Source: Bacteroidota bacterium (GTDB lineage: Bacteria > Bacteroidota > Bacteroidia > Chitinophagales > Chitinophagaceae). Taken from it: a stretch of DNA of 64,000 bases. The position numbers and the translations under genes were made by a program. How positions within the stretch are numbered: the stretch's first letter is position 1; every line of letters begins with the position of its first letter. The stretch covers positions 1-64,000 of the forward strand of contig JANYEA010000096.1 of NCBI GenBank assembly GCA_025363385.1. The letters are read 5' to 3'. Below are positions 8,145 to 16,742 of this stretch, in pieces. Under the pieces are notes generated by a model, which was given only the letters and a program-made list of their open reading frames with translations, did not search any database and was not told the origin of the DNA.

Positions 8145-8885
8145 TTATAAACCGCTGATAGTTAATCCAAATGAAACCCTATTCATTACTGGGCCAGTTC
8201 CATCTTTTAAAACGCCAAGAATATAATAACCCGCATCAAGTGAAATGATACCATATCCAATCCTACCAGTTAAGGCAAGTGAAGTAGAATTCACAAAACG
8301 CTTATCCACTTCTTTTTGAATATAAGTAGCACCATAAACAGAGGTATTGCTCTTGGTTTCAAGGTTTTTAGCTTTGGTATACGATTTTAAAAGTGTACCC
8401 ACTTTTACACCTGCTGCAAACTTCCAAGACTTCATTGGGTTCTCTGGATCAGAAAAATACCTCAATTCAACTGGAATTTCGGCTGTGGTAGATACCAATT
8501 TAAATTTCTTAAAATGGTCGGTACTATCTGTATTGGTAAATGGCAATTTAGTTGTGTTCGACTTCAGGTTCACGTAAGTATTATTGAAGAACATATTGCT
8601 AGATCCAAAACCAATTCCAAGACCCAAACTATAATGTGGATTGGTTTTAAAAGGTTTGTCGAGCATGAAATAGAAATTAAAGTGCCTACTAAACCCACTT
8701 GTACGCACGCTATCTGGTTTGCCAGTCCATGAATCTGACCCATATTGAATCATAAAATGATCAGCTGGGCGGCTAGACAGGTCAATCTTAGTCCAGTCTT
8801 TCTTTGGTTTAGTAGGATTTAAGCTTTGTGCTTGTATAAAAAGAGCACCAGTTATTCCTAAAAGCAGTAATAGAGATTTTTTCAT
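8145..8885 (-). CDS. Outer-membrane beta-barrel protein (PorT-like)
   Basis: A 246-aa exported protein. Residues 1-19 form a signal peptide ending in IQAQ. The rest alternates Gly/aromatic-rich strands (LGLGIGFGSSNMFF, LTGRIGYGIISLDAGYYIL) and ends in a strand with a hydrophobic C-terminal residue, as in outer-membrane barrels. It resembles the PorT-family or generic outer-membrane barrel domain, and the substrate is unknown. A -7 box TAttTTTG lies at 8924-8931, about 40 bp before the ATG, and a terminator follows, so it is probably a single-gene unit. Confidence 0.8.
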   Translation of the reverse strand: MKKSLLLLLGITGALFIQAQSLNPTKPKKDWTKIDLSSRPADHFMIQYGSDSWTGKPDSVRTSGFSRHFNFYFMLDKPFKTNPHYSLGLGIGFGSSNMFFNNTYVNLKSNTTKLPFTNTDSTDHFKKFKLVSTTAEIPVELRYFSDPENPMKSWKFAAGVKVGTLLKSYTKAKNLETKSNTSVYGATYIQKEVDKRFVNSTSLALTGRIGYGIISLDAGYYILGVLKDGTGPVMNRVSFGLTISGL

Positions 8886-9061
8886 TTGTTTCAGTTAATG
8901 ACGCGTTTCCGCACTACAAGCCGCAAAAATAGTAGAAATGAGGGCATGGGTAGGTTAAAAATTAGTCAAAAGATATTCATTTTGTAATTTAATACGTTAT
9001 GTACGGGGAAATGTAGGGTATTTTTATAATTTGCAAGCAAACACATAGTAAAAAGGGATAG

Positions 9062-9862
9062 ATGAAGAATGATTTTTTAATTGGGAAACGGATACTTATT
9101 GCAGAAGACGATTTTGTGAATCAGAGGTTAATTGCTCATTCTATTCAAAGTACAGGTGCCAGTTTTGATATTGTAGGAAACGGCAAAGAAGTGATTGAAC
9201 ACTTAAATCTGGGCAATTACGACCTTATTTTGATGGATATTAATATGCCTGAGATGGATGGTGTGGAAGCTGCCAAATACATCAGAAATACTATGAAAAT
9301 CAAAACACCCATCATATCCATGACAGGGTGGAGCAATAAAGAAGATATCCTAAAATTTGAGAGAGCTGGAATGAATGGAACTTTGTCAAAACCTTTTGGA
9401 CTCGATATACTTTACAAAACCTTACACGATAACCTGATTTTAATAAATCATGGAGAAATCAAAGTGGAAGAAACAGAATTAGAAAAAATGGAAGAAGCGG
9501 AAGAAGAAATCATTGATAATACAGTACCCACCATTGATCTTTCATTGTTGAATGAATTATCAGAAAGCGATTCTGAATACAAGAAGACGATCATTCATAT
9601 GTTTCTAGATTCTATGCCTGAAACTATCAGGCAAATTGAAGAAGCATATGATGCTAAAAATTACGAAGCGCTGGCAAAAGCGGCACACTATGCAAAGTCT
9701 TCACTTTCTGTAATCAATGTGGAAGACCTTCGGGTTTTAGTGGCCAGGTTAGAATTGAATTGCAAAAAGATGGAAAACTTACACGAGCTAAAAAGACTGG
9801 TGAGAACCGTTAAAGTGAAATACGATTTAGTAGTTCAAATATTAAATGAAGAACTTAGGTAA
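9062..9862 (+). CDS. Receiver-Hpt signalling protein
   Basis: A 266-aa cytoplasmic phosphorelay protein. The receiver domain (about 8-125) has the acidic pair at 15-17, the phosphoacceptor Asp59 in LILMDINMPEMDG, Thr88 and Lys110. An acidic Glu-rich linker (136-152) leads to a histidine phosphotransfer domain (about 158-262) with the phosphoacceptor His209 in AAHYAKSSL. There is no DNA-binding output, so it shuttles phosphate. No kinase is adjacent, so the partner is an orphan hybrid kinase elsewhere. It ends 2 bp from the oppositely oriented YaiO-like gene. Confidence 0.9.
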   Translation: MKNDFLIGKRILIAEDDFVNQRLIAHSIQSTGASFDIVGNGKEVIEHLNLGNYDLILMDINMPEMDGVEAAKYIRNTMKIKTPIISMTGWSNKEDILKFERAGMNGTLSKPFGLDILYKTLHDNLILINHGEIKVEETELEKMEEAEEEIIDNTVPTIDLSLLNELSESDSEYKKTIIHMFLDSMPETIRQIEEAYDAKNYEALAKAAHYAKSSLSVINVEDLRVLVARLELNCKKMENLHELKRLVRTVKVKYDLVVQILNEELR

Positions 9863-9864
9863 GT

Positions 9865-11136
9865 TTAAAATCTATACTGCCATCCAATGCTAAACAGATA
9901 TTGATTTCCTTTTACCCCTGGTAGATATTCCTGATTAAACCAAGCGGTACTTGCATTGAAAATATTGTGGTAATTAATTTTCTTCTTGTAATCAACACCC
10001 ACTTTAAAGCTATTTAGTAAAGCAGTATTGATTAATCCCACATTGTATTTGTCATCGGGAGAAATACCATAACCTATATTTCCACCTATATAATCATCGG
10101 CACCTCCAAAGAAATGTCTGCCAGAAATATTATAGGAGACTGAAACCTGTTTCACAAAATCGCTTGGAGTTATATAAGTTCTGGCACCTAATAACCAGCT
10201 GCTTACATATTTTCCAATATAACCGGTATAAATCCAGGTAGGTGTTCCACTAAATTTTAAATACCTAAATCCTAATTCGGCTTCAAAGCTTTTTGGAAGA
10301 TTAGCGTACAGAGAAAAACCAGCGCGATAATGTGGGAAAATGCCGGAATTATCTGAGATTCCAAAATTCATATAACCGTAAAATGTTTTACTGAAATGCG
10401 GGTAGGCATCTATTTCGAATTGTGTAGCAGAGGTCTGAAAACGATTGGCATAATTAAATCTTCCTATAACGGTTCCAATTCCTGTAGCCCTGCTATAATC
10501 GATAGCCAGTAAATGCCAGGGGTCTGCAAATTGTTTATCAAATACATTATAATCGTAAGAGACACCTATTTTATTTTTTATAGATTCATCCTTAATTCTG
10601 CTTTCAAGCGATCGAGCGGCAGCATTGTTATTATCTTTTTTAAGAATAGCAGCAGTAATGGCCGCAGCTCCAGCATAATCTTTTAAAGAGGCCAGTGCTT
10701 TAGCTTTTCTAAGTAAAAGATCATTTGACCCAGTATCATATTTTAAACCGGCATCACAAACGGCAATTGTTTCCTTATAATGATCGTTCCAATAAAGTAG
10801 ATCCGCATAGGCAACAGATGCATCAGTATAAGAAGGGTTAGTAGTAATCGCAGATTCGAAAAGTGTTTTTGCACTATCGTATTGGTTCGTCCAGGTATAC
10901 AATCTTCCTAAAAAGATCTTGATATCAGCATAGTTAGGACTCATTTCAAGTGCTTTTTTGCAATAGAGCTTTGCTTGCGAATAATTCTTATTATCAAAAG
11001 CGGCAGCCCTTGCTGCTTGAAATAATCCGTCTGATGTACTTGTGTCGGGCACTGCTTTTAAATCCTGAGCGGAACTTACAGAAGTAAGTAAGGCGAAATA
11101 AATTGCTAAAAAAAGAAAACGGCCATTCTTAAACAT
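9865..11136 (-). CDS. YaiO-family outer-membrane protein with TPR repeats
   Basis: A 423-aa protein with a cleaved signal peptide (ends SSAQ), TPR repeats at roughly 35-185 (YSQAKLYCKKALEMSPNYAD, YDSAKTLFESAITTNPSYTD and others), then a beta-barrel region to the C-terminus ending in WQYRF. This layout fits the YaiO outer-membrane family, whose members occur with surface glycan systems; the actual role here is unknown. It is monocistronic and convergent with the receiver-Hpt gene with only 2 bp between stops, so transcripts of the two probably overlap. Confidence 0.85.
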   Translation of the reverse strand: MFKNGRFLFLAIYFALLTSVSSAQDLKAVPDTSTSDGLFQAARAAAFDNKNYSQAKLYCKKALEMSPNYADIKIFLGRLYTWTNQYDSAKTLFESAITTNPSYTDASVAYADLLYWNDHYKETIAVCDAGLKYDTGSNDLLLRKAKALASLKDYAGAAAITAAILKKDNNNAAARSLESRIKDESIKNKIGVSYDYNVFDKQFADPWHLLAIDYSRATGIGTVIGRFNYANRFQTSATQFEIDAYPHFSKTFYGYMNFGISDNSGIFPHYRAGFSLYANLPKSFEAELGFRYLKFSGTPTWIYTGYIGKYVSSWLLGARTYITPSDFVKQVSVSYNISGRHFFGGADDYIGGNIGYGISPDDKYNVGLINTALLNSFKVGVDYKKKINYHNIFNASTAWFNQEYLPGVKGNQYLFSIGWQYRF

Positions 11137-11266
11137 TTGATCAGTTTTACTGAGATAAAGATACTATTCATAACTATATCATGTATCATTAACAAAGCAT
11201 ATATATGCGGATGCTTAGTTCGGCCTATCTTTACAGCAATAGATTAGTAATTAAATAATAAGCATT

Positions 11267-12502
11267 TTGAATTTTAATGAATTTGGGCTCGACGAAAGAT
11301 TGATGGAAGGCATTGATGCCATGGGTTATACTACCGCTACACCGGTTCAGGAAATGGTGATGCAACCCATTTTAGATGGGAAGGACCTGATTGTAAGTGC
11401 GCAAACAGGTACTGGTAAAACGGCTGCTTTTCTTTTGCCGTTAATGAATAAGCTAATTACCATTCCACATGATGCACACCATATTAATGCAATGGTGATT
11501 GTTCCCACACGTGAACTGGCCGTGCAAATTGCACAAGCCATGGAAGGTATTTCATACTTTACATCAATCAGTTCTATTGCAGTGTATGGTGGTGGCGATG
11601 GCAATTCTTTTGCCATTGAAAAAAAGGCATTGAGTGTAGGATGCGATGTGGTGATTTGTACACCAGGAAGAATGATTGCACATTTAAATATGGGATATGT
11701 AAAACTGCAAGGTTTAAAATATTTGATATTGGATGAAGCAGATAGAATGTTAGATATGGGTTTTCATGATGATCTGATGAAGATCATTTCTTTTCTTCCA
11801 AAGCACCGACAGAATTTATTGTTTTCTGCTACCATGCCCATGAAGATGAGAGAAATGGCAAGAAAGATACTGGTAAACCCAGTGGAGATCAATATTGCTA
11901 TTTCAAAACCACCAGAGAAGATTGTGCAGGAAGCATTTATCGTGTATGAACCACAGAAGATTCCTTTGGTTAAATATATTTTGCGTTTAAAAGATTTTCA
12001 AAGTGTGATCGTGTTTTGTTCGAAGAAGCAAAATGTAAAGCAATTAACACAGGAGCTGAAGCGTGCAAAATTATCGGTTGAAGAAATTCATTCCGATTTA
12101 GATCAAACCAAACGCGAACAGGTATTACTCGATTTTAGAAATAAGAAATTAAAAGTATTGGTGGCTACTGATATCTTGAGCAGGGGTATCGACATTGAAG
12201 ATATAGATTTGGTAATCAATTTCGACGTACCCAATGATGGCGAAGATTATGTGCATAGAATAGGTAGAACAGCTCGTGCATCTAATGAAGGCACTGCTTA
12301 TACATTTGTGAGCGAGAAAGAGCAGCAGAAATTTGCAGCCATTGAAACACTTTTAGAAAAATCAGTCACCAAGGCACAAGTGCCCGTACAATTTGGAGAA
12401 ACACCTGCGTATAACCCAAGGCCAGCAAGAACTGGAGGTAGTGGTGGCGGTGGAGGGCAGAGAAGGTTTAAAGGTCCACCAAGAGGTGGAAACCGTCATT
12501 AA
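11267..12502 (+). CDS. DEAD-box RNA helicase
   Basis: A 411-aa ATP-dependent RNA helicase of the RhlE/CsdA type. Visible motifs are the Q motif region (GYTTATPVQEMVMQ), Walker A AQTGTGKTA, PTREL, TPGR, DEADRMLDMGF, SATMP, and the C-terminal ARGID-like SRGID and HRIGRTARA. The tail is Gly/Arg-rich (GGSGGGGGQRRFKGPPRGG), a typical RNA-binding extension of Bacteroidetes paralogues. Translation probably begins at the TTG at 11267 (MNFNEFGLDERL), since no ATG lies before the Q motif. A weak -7 box (TAtcTTTa, near 11226) precedes it. The role is likely cold-shock or ribosome-assembly remodelling. Confidence 0.93.
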   Translation: MNFNEFGLDERLMEGIDAMGYTTATPVQEMVMQPILDGKDLIVSAQTGTGKTAAFLLPLMNKLITIPHDAHHINAMVIVPTRELAVQIAQAMEGISYFTSISSIAVYGGGDGNSFAIEKKALSVGCDVVICTPGRMIAHLNMGYVKLQGLKYLILDEADRMLDMGFHDDLMKIISFLPKHRQNLLFSATMPMKMREMARKILVNPVEINIAISKPPEKIVQEAFIVYEPQKIPLVKYILRLKDFQSVIVFCSKKQNVKQLTQELKRAKLSVEEIHSDLDQTKREQVLLDFRNKKLKVLVATDILSRGIDIEDIDLVINFDVPNDGEDYVHRIGRTARASNEGTAYTFVSEKEQQKFAAIETLLEKSVTKAQVPVQFGETPAYNPRPARTGGSGGGGGQRRFKGPPRGGNRH

Positions 12503-12530
12503 TAAACGAAGGGAAAATTGGCGAATTTAT

Positions 12531-12565
12531 AACAAGCATTTTTAAGATGCTTGTTAATTTATTTT
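12531..12565. terminator. Bidirectional terminator between convergent genes
   Basis: A perfect 9-bp stem, aacaagcat (12531-12539) with atgcttgtt (12547-12555), is followed by a T-rich tract. It sits between the DEAD-box helicase and the WG-repeat pseudogene and overlaps the stop of the latter. Confidence 0.6.
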
Positions 12566-12916
12566 CTTTCCTGTTTTATCGATATAAATCCATTCACTGG
12601 CATTTCTATCTCCAATACTTCCTTTTTCGCCTTTTATTTGAACATAGGCTTTGCCATGATCAAAATTTTCTCCATCAATAAATTTTAGAGGGATGACTAT
12701 TTTCCCTGTTTTATCTATATAGCCATATTTATCATTGAAGCTAACTGGTCCTAATCCTTCTGTAAACTCATAGGTATTGTCGTATTTTAAAGAAATCACT
12801 ATTTTATCAGTCTTATCAATAAAACCCCATTTCCCTTTTTTGCTTTGAAAATTCTCTTGAGCTTAGGTACAGATTGTTAGCAGGCATAGTGTAAAAGAAA
12901 TGATTGTTGATTTCAT
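12554..12916 (-). pseudogene. WG-repeat secreted protein, interrupted by an in-frame TAA
   Basis: Read from the ATG at 12916, the frame encodes a signal peptide (MKSTIISFTLCLLTICT), then a TAA at 12863-12865 (codon 18). It then continues in the same frame as AQENFQSKKGKWGFIDKT and on through WG/KWG-type repeats (GYIDKTGKIVIPLKF, WIYIDKTGKKIN) to the stop at 12554. The bases around the TAA would give a normal AQ signal-peptidase site if the codon were TAT or TAC. The 81-codon remnant from an internal ATG at 12799 lacks the signal peptide. I therefore call a nonsense pseudogene; a sequencing error is the alternative. Confidence 0.75.
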
Positions 12917-13042
12917 TTATAAAATTTAGTGATTCAAACCTAAAAGAACTTTCGGCTTAAAACAATACCCAATCTAGGGTATAAAAAGTTTAAAATACTT
13001 GGTTATGTTTATGATTGCTTATAAAAATGTAATTAAAATAAC

Positions 13043-13717
13043 ATGAAATACCTTTTCATTTTTTTCACCATCAGTATGTTTGCCTGCAATAGTGATCACA
13101 AACAAAAACCGGAAATTTTAAATCAACCCTTTCCATTGAGAAAAGGAAATCAATGGGTATATGAAGCCAATATAAAATACCATCAACGAGAAACCGATTC
13201 CCTGATTGAACAGAAATTAGAATGGACGATGGAAGTGGTCGACACTATTCATCATGGAACATTAATTGCTGATATTATAAAAGGATTTCCTACTGATTTA
13301 GTTTGGTATGAAGGAAAAGCAGAAAGGGGGAATTATGTTTTAATGCAAGACAGCAATAAAATATACTTCAACAGTTTTGATCAAATAGATAGTTTAAAAG
13401 CAAGGTTGCGAAATCCGAAAGACTCATTAATGGATCTTAGAAATAGCCAGGAAATATTATTCGATTTTCCATTGACGAAAGGGAAGACATGGGGTGCGGA
13501 TCCAGAAATGCCACAACGGGAAGATAGTATGTATGCTTGGGTGGTAAAAAAAGCAGGAACAGACACAAGTGCTGCAGCAATAAATTATATGACCAATCCC
13601 GACCATAGTATTTTTCAGTTTCAGCAGAATATAGGCATCACTGGATATTACTTTGAGCATCATGGAACAGTTATGGAATTAAGTATGCGACTAATCAAAA
13701 AGGTTTTGCATGAGTAA
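13043..13717 (+). CDS. Lipoprotein of unknown function
   Basis: A 224-aa protein with a short lipoprotein signal (MKYLFIFFTISMFAC, Cys15 as lipidation site) and a soluble body rich in beta-type sequence (FPLRKGNQWVYEANIKY near the N-terminus). The pattern of an exported protein with a WVYE motif after the lipobox is common in Bacteroidetes lipoproteins of unknown role. It has no catalytic motif. It is the last chromosomal gene before the tRNA and the island, and appears to be transcribed alone. Confidence 0.75.
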   Translation: MKYLFIFFTISMFACNSDHKQKPEILNQPFPLRKGNQWVYEANIKYHQRETDSLIEQKLEWTMEVVDTIHHGTLIADIIKGFPTDLVWYEGKAERGNYVLMQDSNKIYFNSFDQIDSLKARLRNPKDSLMDLRNSQEILFDFPLTKGKTWGADPEMPQREDSMYAWVVKKAGTDTSAAAINYMTNPDHSIFQFQQNIGITGYYFEHHGTVMELSMRLIKKVLHE

Positions 13718-13904
13718 AGTATCGGCGATTAGTTCTAGCTAAATACAGAATTTGGGGTAAAAGTTGCTAGTGATCTGAATTCTTGTTTGGAAAATCTGAT
13801 GAAATGGCTATTTTTGCCACCCTTCACCCAAGAAATAGTTCTGTTCAGGTAGTTGAATAGTTTTTGACATAGACGAAGAATTTGAAAACAACTCGTTTGT
13901 TTTC

Positions 13905-13978
13905 GGGCCTATAGCTCAGTTGGTTAGAGCACCTGACTCATAATCAGGGGGTCACAGGATCATGCCCTGTTGGGCCCA
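13905..13978 (+). tRNA. tRNA with anticodon CAT (tRNA-Met or tRNA-Ile2)
   Basis: A full 74-nt cloverleaf. The acceptor is GGGCCTA/TGGGCCC, then the D arm, an anticodon stem CCTGA/TCAGG with loop CTCATAA, a variable loop of 5, and T arm ACAGG/CCTGT. CCA is not encoded. Whether it is elongator Met or lysidine-modified Ile cannot be told from sequence; the D arm and variable loop look Met-like. The T loop reads ATCATGC, so positions 54 and 58 are A and T instead of the near-universal T and A. Its 3' end is part of the island's 29-bp direct repeat. Confidence 0.9.
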
Positions 13979-13993
13979 CTTGACAATCAAGCA
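13965..13993 (+). repeat. attL-type direct repeat (left boundary of island)
   Basis: A 29-bp sequence beginning at the last T-loop base of the tRNA, covering its 3' end (ccctgttgggcccac) and ending in caagca. It is repeated exactly at 32077-32105. This is the expected core left by a tyrosine recombinase integrating into a tRNA 3' end. Confidence 0.92.
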
Positions 13994-14026
13994 CTTACGA
14001 AGATTTACTTTGTAGGTGCTTTTTTA
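13990..14026 (+). terminator. Terminator behind the tRNA, supplied by the island
   Basis: Stem agcacttac / gtaggtgct (one wobble) followed by TTTTTTT. The left stem base lies inside the att core, so integration exchanged this hairpin for the original chromosomal one now at 32102-32137. Confidence 0.75.
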
Positions 14027-14391
14027 TTTCGAAGCAATTTCGAAGCAAATAATGTTAAATGATGATAAATTTTACATTTTAATGAAAAGGGACATCAAGA
14101 TTTTTTTCTACTACTAACGTAGGGATGAATATAAATTCCTTTTACCGATAACTTCCACCTACCCCCTCCCTTTGATTTTTGGCATTCTTGATTTTTAACG
14201 AATAGTACCTAGTATTAAATAGCTATAAAATTTACAATATCCATCATCGTATGTGGAACAGTCAATGGTTGAGTCTCTCCCCTTGAACTTCTCCTCAAGA
14301 TTGGTCATCGGGCACCGCCCCCATCACTTTATTGATGGAGCTCAAATTGGTGCCTTTTCAAACATTTTTTAAACCAAAAAAATTAAACAAA
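14027..14391. other. Left end of the island, non-coding
   Basis: About 365 bp between the tRNA terminator and the first island gene. AT-rich at first, then a C/T-rich patch (near 14150-14170 and 14275-14330). No ORF, repeat or recognisable RNA. It probably contains the promoter of the first module. Confidence 0.4.
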
Positions 14392-14739
14392 ATGGTCACA
14401 GTAATCGGTTATGCCGTACGCCAAAGAAAAGACGGCACTACATTCATTGCATTGGAACTCTCAGGAGGATTAGAAATGCAACAAAGCCAGACAACTGGCA
14501 ATTTTTATGCAACTACTAAACGTTGTTCTATTCCATCAACTTTCGACGAGAATTTCGCTAAGATGATGGTAGGAGAGAAGATTGAAGGAGATGTGGTACG
14601 TGTGGAAGCGGATCCCTATGAGTATGTTAATCAACGTACTGGGGAGATTTTGATTTTGCAACACAGTTTTGCATATCGTCCTAAAGGATCTGTTGAACTG
14701 ATTGGGAATACGCAAGTAAGCGATTTAAAATTAGCGTAA
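14392..14739 (+). CDS. Module 1: small OB-like protein
   Basis: A 115-aa protein from the ATG at 14392 (MVTVIGYAVRQRKDG); an upstream in-frame ATG at 14332 adds an implausible leader. It is clearly paralogous to the protein at 26919, sharing a beta-rich N-terminus, a Q-S-Q-T-G segment, a T-x-R-C/K-C-x-I-S-like segment and a YEY/YDYTI-type segment followed by RTGEIL/ETGEVI. Its size, beta pattern and position before a RecA-fold annealing-type ATPase suggest a single-strand DNA-binding or OB-fold partner, but no named family is recognised. A strong hairpin follows, so expression of the two downstream genes may be attenuated or separately promoted. Confidence 0.75.
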   Translation: MVTVIGYAVRQRKDGTTFIALELSGGLEMQQSQTTGNFYATTKRCSIPSTFDENFAKMMVGEKIEGDVVRVEADPYEYVNQRTGEILILQHSFAYRPKGSVELIGNTQVSDLKLA

Positions 14740-14762
14740 TCTTCTTCGGTTTAGTAAATGCC

Positions 14763-14805
14763 AGGGTTGGTAACAGAAATGTTATCAGCCCTTTTTTATT
14801 TTTTT
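14763..14805 (+). terminator. Terminator/attenuator inside module 1
   Basis: Stem agggttggtaac / gttatcagccct (two G-T wobbles) with a 6-nt loop and a long T run. It lies between the small OB-like gene and the ATPase gene. A hairpin occupies the same place in module 2. Confidence 0.7.
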
Positions 14806-14828
14806 TAAACTTTTAAAATTTTAACATT

Positions 14829-15704
14829 ATGCGTTTAGAATCCGCTACAAGAAAAAAGGTGAAGCTTAGACTTAATATTGCTTCTCCTTCAGGCTTCGGA
14901 AAAACTTATGGAGCTCTTCTAATTGCTTACGGAATGACAGGAAAATGGGAGACAATATCTGTTATTGATAGTGAAAACGATTCAGCATCCTTATACGCCC
15001 ACCTAGGAAGTTTTAAGACACTTCGTTTAGATCCACCATTTACACCCCAGAGATACATGGAAGCCATCAAAATCTGCGAGAAAGCAGGAACTGAAGTCAT
15101 TATAATAGACTCAATTACTCACCTCTGGAAAGGGGAAGGTGGAATTTTAGAATATCAGAGTTCTTTAGGTGGTAAGTATCAAGACTGGGCTAAAGCAACT
15201 CCTATTTATCAAAAATGGTTAAATGCTATTCTGCAATCTTCCTGCCATGTTATTACTACCAATCGAAAGAAACAAGGCTATAATATGATAACTGAGGGTA
15301 ATAAAACCAAAGTTGAAAAAGCTGGACTGGAAGATGAAATAAGAAGTGGGTACGAATATGAAATGGCTATTGCATTAGAAATCATTAACGAAAACCATTT
15401 AACAAAAGCAAGTAAGGATCGTACTGGTCTATTTGCAAACAAGCCTGAATTTGTAATTACTGAGAACACTGGAAAGCAAATATTGGACTGGTGTAATGAA
15501 GGGGAAGTTGTTATAAAGGATCAAATCTTTGAACGTATCAATGATTGCAAAAGCCTTGACGAGTTACTTAAGCTCTTTTATCAAAATAAGATTGAAGATG
15601 AAGCAACTCTTACTGCATTCACTCAAAAGAAAACAGAATTAGGACAACCTCCAATTCCAGCAACATTAATCAAACAAAAATTCTCGTCAAATGGAATACA
15701 TTAA
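14829..15704 (+). CDS. Module 1: Sak4-like RecA-fold ATPase
   Basis: A 291-aa P-loop ATPase. Walker A is SPSGFGKT (19-26) and Walker B is VIIIDSITH near residue 98. The SENDSASLYAHLGSF segment and the closing SKDRTGLFANKPEF block are shared with the module 2 copy. The overall pattern matches phage Sak4/AAA_24-type single-strand annealing or RecA-like proteins. The ATG at 14829 begins right before the conserved RLESATRKK. Its last 14 nt overlap the DUF3871 gene, exactly as in module 2, implying coupled translation. The likely role is recombination or replication of the mobile element. Confidence 0.82.
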   Translation: MRLESATRKKVKLRLNIASPSGFGKTYGALLIAYGMTGKWETISVIDSENDSASLYAHLGSFKTLRLDPPFTPQRYMEAIKICEKAGTEVIIIDSITHLWKGEGGILEYQSSLGGKYQDWAKATPIYQKWLNAILQSSCHVITTNRKKQGYNMITEGNKTKVEKAGLEDEIRSGYEYEMAIALEIINENHLTKASKDRTGLFANKPEFVITENTGKQILDWCNEGEVVIKDQIFERINDCKSLDELLKLFYQNKIEDEATLTAFTQKKTELGQPPIPATLIKQKFSSNGIH

Positions 15705-16677
15705 TGCAATAGAAACCATTCCCTACGTTCCAGAAATTATTATTCCTGAGGAGTCGATTGCAGAAAAACATTTCATTACGGCCAACACCATTGCTGGGAA
15801 TCTGATTGAAATGAAAGAACATCACTTAATTCCAGTTTTCAGTAAAGACAATGAACCAACAATTAGCCATACAGATTTTATTGAAACTGTTCTAGAATTA
15901 ACTGCTGATATTTACAGTGGAGAACACATTTTAAAGCCTATTGTAAGGCTATCACATCCAATCAAAGGAAGAGTGCCAGAAGCCAAAAATAAGGCTGCAA
16001 ATGAGCTATTTGAGTGGGAGAAAACCATTTACTATGAACGTATGGCTTTTGCAATTGAAATACCTAGTATTCAGGCTGAAGTAGATGGGAATATTCTTTC
16101 TTTAACTGTTGGAGGTGTGAAGTCTTATAGCTTGGATAATCTATATAGTAAAACACAATCAGACCAGCATTTTAAAATATACATAGGATTTAAAAACAAA
16201 GTGTGCTGCAATATGTGTGTATGGACAGATGGCTTTATGGGAGATGTTAAGGTTAAAAACCTAGAACAATTGAGTGCTATCATAAGCACACTGCTTCGAA
16301 GTTATAACAGTAGCTATCATCTATACCATTTGGAACAATTGACTAAATATTCCATCACAGAACAACAATTTGCACAACTCATTGGTAGATGCAGAATGTA
16401 TCCACATTTACCAAATTCAATTAAGGCAGATTTGCCTCCATTATTATTTGGCGATCAAATGATGGCAAGTGTAGTGAAAGACTTTTATAGGGATGAAAGT
16501 TTCTGTAGAGACGCAAATGGTAACATCAATTTATGGAAGTTGTACAATCTGTTTACAGGAGCAAATAAGAGCAGCTACATTGATTCCTTTTTGGACAGAA
16601 GTGTAAATGCGTATTATTTGGTTGAACAAATAAGATACGGATTGGAGAGCAGAAATAACAGTTGGTATTTGAATTAA
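15691..16677 (+). CDS. Module 1: DUF3871 family protein
   Basis: A 328-aa protein of the Bacteroidetes-specific DUF3871 family, whose function is not known. It is colinear over its full length with the copy at 28224 (by eye more than half of residues identical). Shared blocks include IRLSHP-type, YYERMAF, LSLTVGGVK, WTDG, the QFAQ.IGRCR block and a closing NLFTGANKSSY.DSFLDRSVNAY. No catalytic motif is evident. The conserved 14-nt overlap with the ATPase gene suggests the two proteins act together on DNA. A strong bidirectional hairpin ends the unit. Confidence 0.88.
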   Translation: MEYINAIETIPYVPEIIIPEESIAEKHFITANTIAGNLIEMKEHHLIPVFSKDNEPTISHTDFIETVLELTADIYSGEHILKPIVRLSHPIKGRVPEAKNKAANELFEWEKTIYYERMAFAIEIPSIQAEVDGNILSLTVGGVKSYSLDNLYSKTQSDQHFKIYIGFKNKVCCNMCVWTDGFMGDVKVKNLEQLSAIISTLLRSYNSSYHLYHLEQLTKYSITEQQFAQLIGRCRMYPHLPNSIKADLPPLLFGDQMMASVVKDFYRDESFCRDANGNINLWKLYNLFTGANKSSYIDSFLDRSVNAYYLVEQIRYGLESRNNSWYLN

Positions 16678-16680
16678 TAA

Positions 16681-16715
16681 AAAACCACCTCCAACAAAAG
16701 AGGTGGTTTCTATTT
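16681..16715. terminator. Bidirectional terminator between module 1 and the LamG genes
   Basis: Stem aaaccacctc / gaggtggttt with an 8-nt loop, A-rich on one side and T-rich on the other. It separates the convergent DUF3871 and LamG genes. Confidence 0.75.
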
Positions 16716-16742
16716 TCATATTCCCCCCGGAATAGATTTAGT

